Shown here one piece after another: positions 23,391 to 37,879 of a stretch of 64,000 nucleotides of DNA. The first letter of the stretch is position 1, and every line of letters starts with the position of its first letter. The translations under genes and the position numbers were made by a program. The notes below the pieces were generated by a model. It made no database searches. It had not been told where the DNA came from and saw only the letters and a program-made list of their open reading frames with translations. Source of the DNA: Chondrilla cf. caribensis (lineage: Eukaryota; Porifera; Demospongiae; Chondrillida; Chondrillidae); the NCBI GenBank assembly GCA_964020155.1, contig OZ026550.1, positions 3,925,852 through 3,989,851 of the forward strand, read 5' to 3'.

Positions 23391-24878
23391 ATGTCTTGGG
23401 TTAACATACTAGGAAGTAGCGATTTTGTTTGCAAAAGTTGTCAATACCGAGCAATCTTTACTAAAATGCCTGTCCTGTCCTGCATTGTCCTGTATCATCC
23501 ATTCATCAATATTAGATTATCTCATCGAAGCAGTATTGATGTGGTTAAGGGTTGTGGTTCATAGCAATGCTATCTGAGGTACTATGTGTAAGTGCTACAA
23601 AGTGGGGTGGAGAGGGCTACTGTGTTACCTGTCAGGTTTGGACCTGTACACTTTCAGTCCAGAAGAATGGGGCTACACCTTCCAGTTCCTAATACATATG
23701 ATTGTATGCATGTACGTACATACTTAATAGGAACTGAAACGTGTACGAACGTGCATGCATTTGTCAATTGTGATAAAAGTATGTATATATACGTATGTAT
23801 GTACTTCAGTGTACGTATAAACGTACTTCATATATACGTACATCTAGACATACATATACGAATATAATGCAAAAGCATACAACATACGTACGTATGTTGG
23901 TATGTACATGAGTATGTACATATGTACAGTAGATCCTGACAATTTTGCTACATTCATACAAATGTGATATTACGTACATACAGTCTGTTCTGTACAGCCA
24001 TACTGTATAAACGCAGTACAAACATACGTACATATTAGAGAAATCGCATTGTAAAGAGCATAAACATGTCAATACAACAACAACACAACAACCACAATCA
24101 TGTTTCCCAGTTAACAGGTACATGTGTGCCTGGTTAGCGGAGAATCAAACACTTCCACGGTCACCTGTGAACTCCAATGTGCTATGAGAGGACCCCACTG
24201 GTACATATGTACCATGTATTGTAGGAATATTATTATTGTACAATTTGTTGTGGTGTTGTTGAATCTTAACAATAAAAATGGTGAATAAGGATTGTGTGCA
24301 TAATAATATCAATTGTAATTATGATCATATTATGAATGCAAAATTTCAATGTTAAACATGCTACAGATCTAGAACATTGTTATAATTGTATTAATATTAT
24401 CATACCTTATACTGAATCAAAACTAATTATTATAACATAGGCTTAAGTGTGCTTGAACAAACACATACATGTACTAAGTGGACACACCATTTCTTAAATT
24501 ATTAATATACACCCCATGGCAAGTACGTACAGTAAACTCTCAATTGAAATGAACCATCTCTCCTCAATCAGTTTTCTTCATGGCTGGGTATATATAGTGG
24601 TGGTTGAGGCACTTGAGTGCCTCAACCACCACTACTATAGGATCTTGAGTGCCACTACTATATAGAGGATTGAGTGCCAGCAAATTATTGACATATTATT
24701 TTACTGATATTGATATTTCCATAATTATCACATTATAACATAAAATACCTTACAAATGTAAAGATATATTCATAACTATTCCACACAAACTAAATCACTG
24801 CTCACTAGCACTCTACTGCTAATAACAACAACATGTAGGTTAGTGAATTGTACTCATTCTCCACTTGAAGATGGAGAG
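23391..24878. repeat. Duplicated spacer and 3' flank of TRIM copy 4
   Basis: Similar to 16500-17750, 36590-37870 and 48820-50290. Includes the GGCTTAAG block (about 24439) and an extra palindrome at 24595-24634 listed separately. No gene supported. Confidence 0.6.
24595..24634. repeat. Perfect 19-bp-arm hairpin in the TRIM copy 4 3' flank
   Basis: The conserved sequence TAGTGGTGGTTGAGGCACT is followed after 2 bp by its exact reverse complement. Sister copies have only the first arm. The copy arose by a local inverted duplication, and the sequence then resumes with a second partial ACTTGAGTGCC. Confidence 0.85.
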
Positions 24879-27050
24879 TTAGAGTTTGACAATCCTACTG
24901 TTACCACAATCAGCTACAAAAATAAAGCCATTGTCATCAATAGCTACTCCATAAGGTGATTTCAGTCCGACATCTTTTACTTCACGTAAACGTTCTCCAC
25001 TCGGTGTGAAGATGGAGAGTTTGTGAGATTCCTCGGATGCCAGTACAATATGGCCGTCTTTAGTGCGAGCTAGACCAGTTGGTGTTTTTGAGACATTCTT
25101 TCCAAACTGTCGAACAAAGCAGCCATCTTGTTGGAAGACTTGAACACAATTGTTACCACGATCACTAACATACACTAAACCATCTTGAGCGATACAGATC
25201 TGTTCTGGACCCTTGAACTCTCCTGGCTGTGATCCTTTGGACCCGAAGGAGTACTGGAACTCTCCATCCTCACTGTACACACATACCTTATGACCACCAT
25301 AGTCAGCTACAAATAATAGTCCTTTGTTGTTAACTGCCAGTCCAACTGGTCCTTTAAGTTTGTCTGATCCAAATTTTACAACGATTTGTTCTCCATTTGG
25401 TGTGTGCACTGTGATTTGCTTCACAAAATGATCACTGATTGCTATGTTGCCATCACTGAGTTCAGCAACACCCTCAAGGAAGGATCCAGCATCTTTTACT
25501 CCAAAAGTCTTCAATAATCCACTCTTCCCATCAATAATACAGATCTCACTGTTCACTAGGTCTGTTGCTAACAATGACCCATTCCTGGTGACTGACAGTG
25601 CTCGGAATTTTCTCTCCTTCTGAGGATCACTAATTTCTTGTTTGATAGTGTTCGGATAACATATCTCCAACTTCACTGGACTGCCTTTGATGTGGTCACC
25701 ATTCACGGTCACAACCAGCTCGGACTGGTTAGATGGGACACACTTGAACTCCACCCAGTACGTGCCATCCCCTTTGTCCTCCACTTGACCCGACACTGGA
25801 ACTCCACATGTAGTTGGAGTGAGGACTGCTCTCACATTCTCTCCACCAAACACACACTGACTACCACTGTGGTCTCTAGTCACTACCTTGAAGCTAGGTG
25901 GCTTACTCCAAGGACGACATACCACAGTGTTGTTGGCTATGTCCAGTCCTTCCATGGTACAGTTTGGAGGATGAGCTCCCAAGGACACACGACCCATTGT
26001 GGACAAGACCTTCTCTACATCATCTCTCTTCTCGTCTACAAAGTGGATATTGGAACTGGAAGGAGGGGGCGGAGGGATGGGTGTGGATGTCAATGTGGAC
26101 ATTCTCTGGACCATCGCTCTACGAACAGACAACTGTTCTCTTGTTGTACCATTGTGGATGATATCCTCAGATATTGTCTTGAACTGCCCTAGCTGATTCA
26201 TTTGGTGTTGGAGAACTTTCCTGTATTCGTCTAGGTCATTTCTTCTCTTCTTCGCACCTTCTTCCACTTCGGCAACAAGGACAGCACAGCGATTGGTGAC
26301 AGCTTTGAACATGTCATTTTTCAGAGCAGCAATGTTTTGTTTGGAGTGATTTTCTTGTTCATGAATTCTGACAAGTTGGTTGTTGACATCTTGTAGGGAG
26401 GCGGCCATTTTCACCAGTCTCTTGTCAGCTGATTTGATGCACTGAACAAAAGGCTGTTTGTTCACTTTACCAACTTCTTCATCAACAAACACCACTCTGT
26501 GTGACTGGTGAGGACCCACAACTGGACATGCCATACAGATCACTTCCTCACAGTCTTGACAGTAGAGCTCTAATTCCTTCTTGTGAATGGAGCAGAGAGG
26601 AGATTTTCCGAGGTCAACGGAACCTTTCTTCAGCACCTCTTCCAATGGAACGACTTTGTGCTTCTTCAGGAACACAGCGGTTTGATGAACGCTTTGACAC
26701 TCCTCACAGAGTGGACCAGGACAATCAGAACAGAATGCTACAGCTAACTGAGGAGATTCGTGTTCGGCGTAACAAAAAGTACCTTCTTCTTCGCGCGCTC
26801 TACTGATGACTTTCCTTTTAGCGAACGAGTGGTTCGATAAACCGTCTACAGGAACGTCGAATACTTCTTCACACTGCGAACAAGATATTTTGCTTTTCAT
26901 CAGTTTTTCGCGGCATTCTTTTTTCTCACAAACGCTCACAGAGTGTAGACAAGGAAGACACAGTAGTTCTTCGACTTTGTCTCCACAAGAAACGCAAGAA
27001 GAATCCAAATCTTTAGCTACGAGTGGAGTATCAACGGGAAGCTCCGCCAT
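24879..27050 (-). CDS. TRIM-NHL protein, copy 4 (intact, 723 aa, single exon)
   Basis: This is the only complete uninterrupted copy. Domains: RING-like 19-60 (C19, C22, C34, H36, C41, C46, C57, C60, with unusually wide H-x4-C-x4-C spacing); B-box 1 about 93-131 (C93, H97, C107, C110, C115, C118, H122, H131); canonical B-box 2 at 153-184 (C-x2-H-x7-C-x2-C-x4-C-x2-C-x5-H-x2-H). A coiled coil spans about 195-320, a proline linker (IPPPPP) about 325-330, a filamin repeat about 358-463 (DKGDGTY and IKGSPVKLEI), and six NHL repeats about 480-723. The order matches lin-41/TRIM71 and TRIM2/3. Known relatives act as E3 ubiquitin ligases or RNA/protein-binding regulators in the cytoplasm. E3 activity here is unproven because RING spacing is atypical. 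The start is chosen from alignment of all copies. A kappa-B-like motif lies 54 bp upstream. Confidence 0.92.
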   Translation of the reverse strand: MAELPVDTPLVAKDLDSSCVSCGDKVEELLCLPCLHSVSVCEKKECREKLMKSKISCSQCEEVFDVPVDGLSNHSFAKRKVISRAREEEGTFCYAEHESPQLAVAFCSDCPGPLCEECQSVHQTAVFLKKHKVVPLEEVLKKGSVDLGKSPLCSIHKKELELYCQDCEEVICMACPVVGPHQSHRVVFVDEEVGKVNKQPFVQCIKSADKRLVKMAASLQDVNNQLVRIHEQENHSKQNIAALKNDMFKAVTNRCAVLVAEVEEGAKKRRNDLDEYRKVLQHQMNQLGQFKTISEDIIHNGTTREQLSVRRAMVQRMSTLTSTPIPPPPPSSSNIHFVDEKRDDVEKVLSTMGRVSLGAHPPNCTMEGLDIANNTVVCRPWSKPPSFKVVTRDHSGSQCVFGGENVRAVLTPTTCGVPVSGQVEDKGDGTYWVEFKCVPSNQSELVVTVNGDHIKGSPVKLEICYPNTIKQEISDPQKERKFRALSVTRNGSLLATDLVNSEICIIDGKSGLLKTFGVKDAGSFLEGVAELSDGNIAISDHFVKQITVHTPNGEQIVVKFGSDKLKGPVGLAVNNKGLLFVADYGGHKVCVYSEDGEFQYSFGSKGSQPGEFKGPEQICIAQDGLVYVSDRGNNCVQVFQQDGCFVRQFGKNVSKTPTGLARTKDGHIVLASEESHKLSIFTPSGERLREVKDVGLKSPYGVAIDDNGFIFVADCGNSRIVKL

Positions 27051-27103
27051 TTTTCAGAAAGTTTTTCAGGTTGTATTCAATGACGTAGGATTATCTCAGC
27101 CAA

Positions 27104-27114
27104 GGGAAAATCCC
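27104..27114. promoter_or_regulatory. kappa-B/Dorsal-like site, TRIM copy 4
   Basis: GGGAAAATCCC lies 54 bp before the ATG at 27050. A CACGTG E-box is at 27153-27158. Both are in the block shared with copies 5 and 6. Confidence 0.5.
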
Positions 27115-30498
<3,384 letters not shown>

Positions 30499-31036
30499 TG
30501 CACAAACACTTCTTGTCTTGACAATGAACTATGAGATGTTGGGGATACTGGATCAACTAGAACTACAAGGAACTTCTAGGCATTCAGAACCACTAGGAGA
30601 TGTTGAGGATACACAAGTGAACGCTTTTTGATGGGTTCAGTCAACCAGCCAATGATCAAATTACATTATGGGAAGACCTACAGTTATTCACTAGTGCAAC
30701 CATGCAGGCTTTACAATAGCTATAACAACATCATGCATAACTAAGGTATAAAGAAGTTAAGGTGGTCATGCACTGTGATCGTGACTGCATAGGTCATGCA
30801 ATGTTGTTTAAATCGTTACAGTGCTATATGCATAGGTTTTAGGGAGGGAGGGAGGGAGGGAGAGAATTACTAATGTATGATTTCACAATCTTGTGGTGTG
30901 TGGGAAATGGGATTGATTCTCATAATACCCATTCTCTGTTGACATCAATAAAAGGTACCCTATACACACAGTTCTATATTGAACATACTTAGAAATACAC
31001 AATGAATATCATTAAAGTGGACCTGTTCTCCCAGAC
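30499..31036. other. Collagen 2 upstream flank
   Basis: Duplicated also at 43900-44420. Includes the TTACATTATGGGAAGACC repeat arm (about 30660) and a (GGGA)n tract. No gene seen. Confidence 0.55.
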
Positions 31037-31043
31037 TATAAAA
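31037..31043 (+). promoter_or_regulatory. TATA box of collagen 2
   Basis: TATAAAA, 70 bp before ATG 31113, same context as in the other three copies. Confidence 0.65.
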
Positions 31044-31112
31044 ACAGCTTGTTCTGTTGGGTTACCACAAACCAGCACTGAGAAATCTAGAGAGTTGATT
31101 GGAGCTACAGTT

Positions 31113-33055
31113 ATGTCTCCAAGCATTCAGGTCTTTCTACAAGTCTCTCTTTTATGCTGTGTGGTGACTACCAGTATTGGGGGTATCACTGATTGGCAAA
31201 AGGCATTTTCACAACTTGAAAACAAAGTGAAGGCTTCACAAGAAGAAATCAAGTCACTCCACCAAATGATAGAACAGTTGGAGAAGAGACTGGAACCACT
31301 TGAAGCAAAAGGTACATTATTTGGCAAGGTTCAAATACTATCAGCAGTCCCTACTCTTCATACTTGATAATCAGGACTGTCCTCTTGCTGACTAGGGGTA
31401 ATGAGTACATGTCATTGTATGTCACCACCCAACGGTATTGAGTGGTAAGAAAGTATGCAATGAAATATACAATAGCTAATTTGAAGATTGTATTGACTAA
31501 GAAACCCATTCCAAGCATTACGAGAATCATTATAAATTGGGAGTTGGATCCATACAGGCACAAATTACTTGGCAAGGGCAGGAACAAGTAAGTCGTTCGA
31601 GATAAGTAACTCATAAAGCTGTCGACCCCTGCCCTTGAATTCCTTGCGTCAATTTTACATTTAACAAAGCCTTACACTCCAATTATTATCCATTTCTTAA
31701 TTCTTGGCATGCACACATTACTAGTAGCACATCAGTGGTGTCCATTGGAATAATTTGTGTCTGTATGCATGTACAAAGGACAAAAGTCGGGTTTTCATTT
31801 TCAATCTGAAAAGACAAACAACAGTGAAAATATGTGATAGCTTGTACAGAAATCTTGTCTGAATGTAGTTGTTGTACTACAACAAGTACATAACACCATA
31901 CCAAAAATGAACACCCTATTACATGCAGGGGAGTCTCCTACTAGCTGCTCTCTCATGGATACATAAGTGTACAAATTCATATTTTACATTGAATACAGTA
32001 TGTGCTAATTTATAAAATATTAGAATCATGTTGCTAGATAGGGATTACATGAACTCATTGCTTTCTAAACAGACAAACTCCTGGAAAGATCTAGACGACA
32101 AGATGATTGCAATTGTCCACCTGGACCAAAAGGGGATAGGGGAAAACCGGGGCTGGATGGGAATAATGGAACAAAGTGTGAAAAAGGAGAAACTGGGCCA
32201 CAAGGGGAGCGGGGTGAAAAAGGAGAACTAGGACCACCAGGAGCTAAAGGAGACATAGGACCCCAAGGACCAACAGGATTTAATGGAACAAAGGGTGAAA
32301 AGGGTAACCAAGGAGATAATGGAGTTAATGGAACAAAAGGTGAACATGGAGAAGCGGGACAACCAGGAAATATCGGACAGAAAGGTGAACCAGGACTGAA
32401 AGGAGACACAGGAGTGCCAGGACGTAATGGAACGGATGGGATCCAGGGGGATCCAGGAATACAAGGAGGCATAGGGTTCCCAGGCCCACAAGGTCTTAAT
32501 GGAACAAAAGGCGAACATGGAGAAAAAGGACAACCAGGAAGTGATGGACAGAGAGGTGAACCAGGACTGAAAGGAGAGCAAGGTCCTACAGGAAACACAG
32601 GAAATCAGGGAGGGAAAGGAGAGTCAGGAGTACCTGGACCACAGGGACATAATGGCACTAATGGAGAAAAAGGAGATTCAGGACTGGAAGGAGAGAGAGG
32701 ACCAACCGGACTTAAGGGAACAAAGGGAGAAATAGGACCACAAGGTTTTAATGGAACAAAAGGGGAAAATGGAGAAAAAGGACAACCAGGAAATGATGGA
32801 CAAAGAGGTGAACCAGGACTGAAAGGAGACACAGGACTACCAGGACATAATGGAACAGATGGTGTAAGAGGAAAACCTGGAAAGAAGGGAGAAAAGGGAG
32901 AGCAGGGACCACGAGGACCACATGGACCACAAGGAAGGATTGGGACAAAGGGAGAAAAAGGTGATCCTGGACCACAAGGAGAAATAGGACTCCAAGGACC
33001 ACAAGGTACAGGACCAAGTAATAATGGAAGAAAAAGGAGAGCCAGAACTGACTGA
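31113..33055 (+). CDS. Secreted short-chain collagen-like protein, copy 2 (two exons, 393 aa)
   Basis: Exons are 31113-31311 and 32073-33055, joined in phase 1 (donor AAAG|GTACAT, acceptor TCTAAACAG|AC). A signal peptide ([18 protein letters not shown]) precedes a coiled coil of about 40 residues with the full ASQEEIKSLHQMIE segment. Then come R-S-R-R, a C-N-C pair (QDDCNCPPGPKG) and about 104 Gly-X-Y triplets. The C-terminus is basic, ending G-R-K-R-R-A-R-T-D. The helix is rich in N-G-T sequons and charged G-E-K/G-D-K triplets. A stray Cys replaces Gly early (T-K-C-E-K-G), a break in Gly-X-Y. An in-frame ATG at 31002 lies upstream of the TATA box and is unlikely to be used. Confidence 0.85.
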
Positions 33056-33097
33056 TGGCACTCAGCATCACAAAGGATTTAGTAAGTGAAGATTATC

Positions 33098-33103
33098 AAT
33101 AAA
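33098..33103 (+). promoter_or_regulatory. Polyadenylation signal of collagen 2
   Basis: AATAAA, 42 bp after the stop. A GTAAGT donor-like sequence at about 33083 is not conserved in copies 3 and 4. Confidence 0.6.
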
Positions 33104-33274
33104 TTCCAAGTATCGGAACTCAAATTAAAGAAAAGAAACAAAACTAAAAATTCATTTTCTATTAATCTCAAATTGTTGAAATCAGTGCAAGAATTAGTGC
33201 AAAGCAGGTAACGTACACAACACTTTGACCTATAGCTATAGAGACAATGACATGTAGGTTTATTGTTAATACTG

Positions 33275-33518
33275 CTGATTATGAACTTGATTGTAGAAAT
33301 TCTTCGACATGCTAGATCGATTTGGATGTGTTTTATCTTTGGACAGATAACGCATGTCACGATTTTTCATCAAAACAATTATTCAATTGTACAACGTTTC
33401 GCCCACTGAAGAAGCCCAAGTGGGCGAAACGTTGTACAATTGAATAAATGTTTTGATGAAAAATCGTGACATGCGTTATCTGTCCAAAGATAAAACACAT
33501 CCAAACTGATTATGAACT
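33275..33518. mobile_element. 218-bp foldback element with 13-bp target duplication
   Basis: Arms 33321-33407 and 33419-33505 are almost perfect inverted repeats (about 87 bp) with an 11-bp loop. A 33-bp left extension begins at 33288. The element is bounded by direct repeats CTGATTATGAACT at 33275-33287 and 33506-33518. The empty site, with one CTGATTATGAACT, is seen in the sister duplicons near 46602 and 58032. Around the loop, CTGAAGA, a GCCCAAGTGGGC stem and GAAAC occur in hammerhead-ribozyme order, although stem II is imperfect. Confidence 0.85.
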
Positions 33519-33639
33519 GCCTAACTTCATGTTGTTATATAGAATGATAGAGAATCTGTATAAATCACCATGCAAGTAAGGTCAATTAAAAATGTACAAA
33601 CGTAATCGAAACATGAATCTCTTATAAAATCCCTATATA

Positions 33640-33869
33640 CTTATTGGATTTTAGAATTCAAAATCTGACACTGCATGTCTTTGTACGGAGGAACGTCTAA
33701 TATTTCTTTACACTATGAACAAGTCACTGTGATTTTAATGGCTTTATCGCGGCATTCTTTCTTCTCGAAAACCTTCATTGAGCAAGGGAGATAATACAGC
33801 TCTTTAACTTCATCTCCACAAGAAACACAAGTAGATAGGCTGACCCGTGGGCATAGAAACCTCCGCCAT
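33640..33869 (-). pseudogene. Old TRIM-subfamily RING relic (after collagen 2)
   Basis: ATG at 33869 opens MAEVSMPTGQP, then a frameshift leads into CVSCGDEVKELYYLPC, KKECRDKAIKITVTCS, a stop where sister genes have Gln, and CKEILDVPP. This is a RING exon and nothing else. The B-boxes, coiled coil and NHL are gone. Copies at 46745-46955 and 58195-58401 keep the same disruptions, so decay preceded duplication. Confidence 0.75.
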
Positions 33870-34725
33870 TTTGTCGGCCTTGTTTGGAGCATTGACCACG
33901 TTAGCATGACGCTGCACTAGTCAAGGGATAATCCAGCAATAACTGATGGTATAACAAATTGTATGTACCTACATGTGTGTTAATGATGTACATGATTGTC
34001 GGGTTCCACGTACGAGTATAATGGTATGTTGTACCAGGAATTGGAGATACGTAGTAGCTATAGGCAATAATAATAATACATAATTGAGATTTCTATCAGG
34101 TAAAACGGAATAATTCTGATCCTGACACAATTCTGGTAGTATAGGAATAAGCAGTTCATAATGCTAGGCCTTAGAACTAGAAGACAACTACAGTGTTCCA
34201 CTGGTGGTGATCACTCTCAGCTATTATACAACATACCTGACTAGTATAATGTACGTTATATAATGCTATGTTATACCAGGAAATTGAGATTGTATAGACA
34301 ATTACACAAAATCAATTGCAAGACAAGTTAAAAAAGGATAATTCTGATCCTGACAAATTCTGGCTATTTGGGAATAAACAGTTCATAACGCTATGCCTTA
34401 GATCTAGAGGACAACTACAGTGTTCCAGTGTTGGTGATCACTCTCAGCACTCTCTCATACAACATGCATACCTGACAGAGAAGTCAGCCACTTGCTTCCT
34501 GTGTGCTTGTTAGTCATGCACCAGTGATCAGAATTACCCCATTTCATCTTTTACCAAAGATGGAGGTTGCATAGCAAAAAAACCTTATATTACGCAAGCC
34601 AACATAAGACACTGCTAAACATTGAGAACTGTGTGTTAGTGTGGGTGGGTGTGCGCACATGCACGTTTGTGTGTGGGAGGGGGACTGATGTTGACACCTC
34701 CCCGCGTAAGCCCTGGTAACGTCTC
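33870..34725. repeat. Duplicon spacer with two members of the ACCAGGAA family
   Basis: Members lie near 34027 (diverged, ACCAGGAATTGGAGAT) and 34273. The same pair recurs at 47113/47363 and 58558/58806. A TG-rich stretch is at 34641-34675. No gene seen. Confidence 0.6.
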
Positions 34726-34779
34726 TTGACAGCTAAATGTCGACAATTTACAGCCCTGATCATCCTACAGATCCTTCCA

Positions 34780-35442
34780 TATCTTTGTCATCTGTATGGT
34801 ATAACTTTGTTCTTTGAAACTGCTATGGCTAGTCTTGCTCGTGCTCAGCAGAGCAACTTCAAACGTAGTTTTGGTCTTAAAGGTTCTGTAAAGTTTGCAT
34901 GCTGGAATGAGCGTACATTGGGTAAACCTACTAAGCAGAATATGCAGTTGAGAGAGCTTCTCCGTAGCTTACAAGATAAGAAGATTGAATTTGCTGCGTT
35001 GTCTGAAGTTCAATGGTGTAGTCATGGAGTGTTGGTTCTACATGGTTCCACCTTCCTGTATTCAGGACCCTTAGAACATCAACACTGCACCAAAGGTGTT
35101 GCTCTGGTGTTGGCCGATACCGCTACCTCTGTATGGAAGGTGGCAGGGTCAACCTGTGACCCTGTGTCTGAGAGGATATTGAGAGTACGTTTGAAACTTC
35201 ACACCGGTTACTTATCTCTTATTGCTGTATATGCATCCACAAATGATGATCAGTCAGAATCCGACCAATTTTACCAAGGCTTACAGACCACCATCTTGAA
35301 ATGTGACATGCTGTTGGTTGCAGGTGATTTCAATGCCAGAGTGGGGAGGAGTGAGGGAAACTGGAATGGTATTCTCAGAGAGTAGTGTCCAGATAGAAGA
35401 AATGAGAATGGTGAACGTTTGATCAATTTATGCCCCTGTAAC
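34780..35442 (+). mobile_element. LINE apurinic-endonuclease fragment, copy 1
   Basis: The frame reads GSVKFACWNERTLGKPTKQN, FAALSEVQW, GVALVLADT, LSLIAVYASTNDDQ and LLVAGDFNARVGRSEG, the motif order of the LINE endonuclease domain (W-N, SE, GDFNA). A TAG at 35383 replaces a Glu codon still present in the copy at 59.8 kb. Homology ends abruptly at about 35442, where spacer duplicon sequence begins. No RT follows. In style it belongs with the RT relic at 7.1-8.7 kb. Confidence 0.85.
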
Positions 35443-37879
35443 ATATAATATATAAAATCGCACACATATGTATGCACGTGCGTATGGAACGTTGTACAAG
35501 GAATCAATAGTAGCGTTTCAAACATCATCAACTTGAGGTCCACTCCTCTATCCTCACAAGCCTGTGGGCATTCACATTCAGAATGAATGTATTCAACACA
35601 AGTACATATTGTACGTACGTACATGCATACGTACATGTGTACATCCACATGTACACATTGAAGACATTAACATGAAGGAAATTTGAAACACATAATAAGA
35701 GCAGTATTAATGTATATATATGCATACATACGTTGGTGGGTATACATAATTGCTATAAAGTTTGGGCTAAATCCAAGAGCTGCATACATGACAGCTTGGT
35801 ATTCAGATCACTCTTGGGAGGGAGCTGCTTTCAGCATTGGATCATAAACTTACAAATATTTTTTGGCATAAGACACCCATATGTTCTGTGAACTATGTAA
35901 ACTAGTACATCTTTACAAAACACCCCTATCTGTATTTGATCACTACACATAGCCATTGCCACAGAACACCCATAGTACATTCCTTTCACTCCACCATGCA
36001 CCGCATATAAACCTAACAACATACATATATGCAGGGAGCATACATATATACTACATATGTACATATATTAATATTGAGTTGGAATGTATGGAAGTACGTA
36101 CATATAACATCTTCATGTACGTACATGCAGTCTGGTTGTGTTGTGGACATGAGGCATCTGCTTGCACACACACAATATCGATATATCCTACTCTTCACAA
36201 TCACATACGTACATAAGTAACATTGGTAAGTTGAAAACAGATCAGGAAGATCATAAACACAACAGAAGGCCCAAAGATAGGACATGAAAGATGGAAGTCC
36301 AGTGAAAATGTATGAAAGTATATTATGTAATGCATGGATAAACTCCTATTACCACATACACGCATGTATGTAACGGTACATACGTAAGTGACAAAGAACC
36401 ATCGTCTGTATCAGAATTTAGGCATGTCAAGTACATATAATATGCATGTACGTACATACTGTATACATGTATGTTTATAAATAGTTATCAATATGTAGGA
36501 ACTACGTAAGTACATATGTAAATTTGTACATACCCGAGTAGGGTCAATAGTGGGTGGAATGTGAAGAAAAGTGCATTGTTCTGCATCATCATTCATCAAT
36601 ATTAGATTATCTCATCAGAGCAGCATTGATGAGGTCATAGAAATGCTATCTGAGGTACTACGTGTAAGTGCTACAAAGTGGGGTGGAGAGGGCTACTGTG
36701 TTACCTGTCAGATTTGGACCTGGACACTTTTAGTCCAGAAGAATGGGGCTACACCTTCCAGTCCTGAATACATATGTTTGTATGTATGTACATACTTAAT
36801 AGGAACTGAAGCATGTATGAATGTACATGCATTTGTCAATTGTGATAAAGTACGTACGTATAGATGTACTTCAATGTACAAATGCACCTACGTATGTACG
36901 TACATATGTAATGCAAAAGCTTACAATATACGTACATATGTACAATAGATCCTGACAATTTTGCTACATGCGTACAAATGTGATAATACGTACATACAGA
37001 GTGTACTGTACAGCCATACTGTATAAACACAGTACAAACATACGTACATACTATTATTAGAGAAATCACATTGTAAAGAGCATAAACATGTCAATACAAC
37101 AACAATGACATAACGACCACAACCATGTTTCCCAGTTTACAGGTATACCTATGTGTGTGCCTGGTTAGCAGAGAATCAAACACTTCCACGGTCACCAGTG
37201 AACTCCAATGTACTATGGAGAGGACCCCACTGGCACATATGTACCACGTATTGTATGAATATTATTGTGCCATTTGTTGTGGTGTTGTTGAATCTTAACA
37301 ATATAATGTTGAATAAGGATTGTGTGCATAATTATATATCAATTGTAATTATGATCATAAGAATTATACGAATGCAAAATTCCAATGTTAAACATGTTAC
37401 AGATTTAGAACACTGTTATAATTATAATAATATTATTATTAATATTACCTTATAATACTGAATGAAAACTAATTATTATAACATAGGCTTAAGTGTACTT
37501 GAACAAACACATACATGTACTAAGCAGACACCATTTCTTAAATTATAGAAACACCCCATGGCAAATATGTACATAAAACTCTCAGTTGAAATGAACCCTA
37601 TCCCTAACCCTAACCCTCTCCTCAATCAGTTTTCTTCATGGCTGGGTAGTAGTGGTGGTTGAGGCACTTGAGTGCCAGCATATTATTGACATATTATTTT
37701 ACTGATATTGTTATTTCCATAAATATCACATTATAATATGAAATACCTTGCAAATGTAAAAGATATATTATTCATAATGATTCCACACAAACTAAATCAT
37801 TGCTCACTAGCACTCTACTGCTAATAACAACAACATGCAGGTTAGTGAATTGTACTCTTCTCCACTTGAAGATGGAGAG
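35443..37879. repeat. TACGTA-rich spacer duplicon and 3' flank of TRIM copy 5
   Basis: Closely matches 15440-17750. It contains the GGCTTAAG block (about 37486) and a short telomere-like insertion at 37598-37616. The many short frames rich in Tyr/Val/Cys/His come from TACGTA/CATGTAC repeats. No gene seen. Confidence 0.6.
37598..37616. repeat. Interstitial telomere-like insertion
   Basis: Within the conserved GAAATGAACCCTCTCCTC of the other copies, this one has an extra 18 bp made of CCCTAA units (one imperfect, two perfect), that is TTAGGG on the minus strand. Confidence 0.8.

Noticed and set aside
25638..26196. Plus-strand open frames of 65-196 codons over the TRIM genes, repeated in every copy
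   Set aside because: They are antisense shadows of the conserved filamin/coiled-coil region. They recur only because the sense gene is conserved, and no domain or start context supports them.
33083..33088. GTAAGT after collagen 2 as a splice donor to a further exon
   Set aside because: It lies after the in-frame stop and is mutated in copies 3 and 4, while AATAAA follows closely in all copies.
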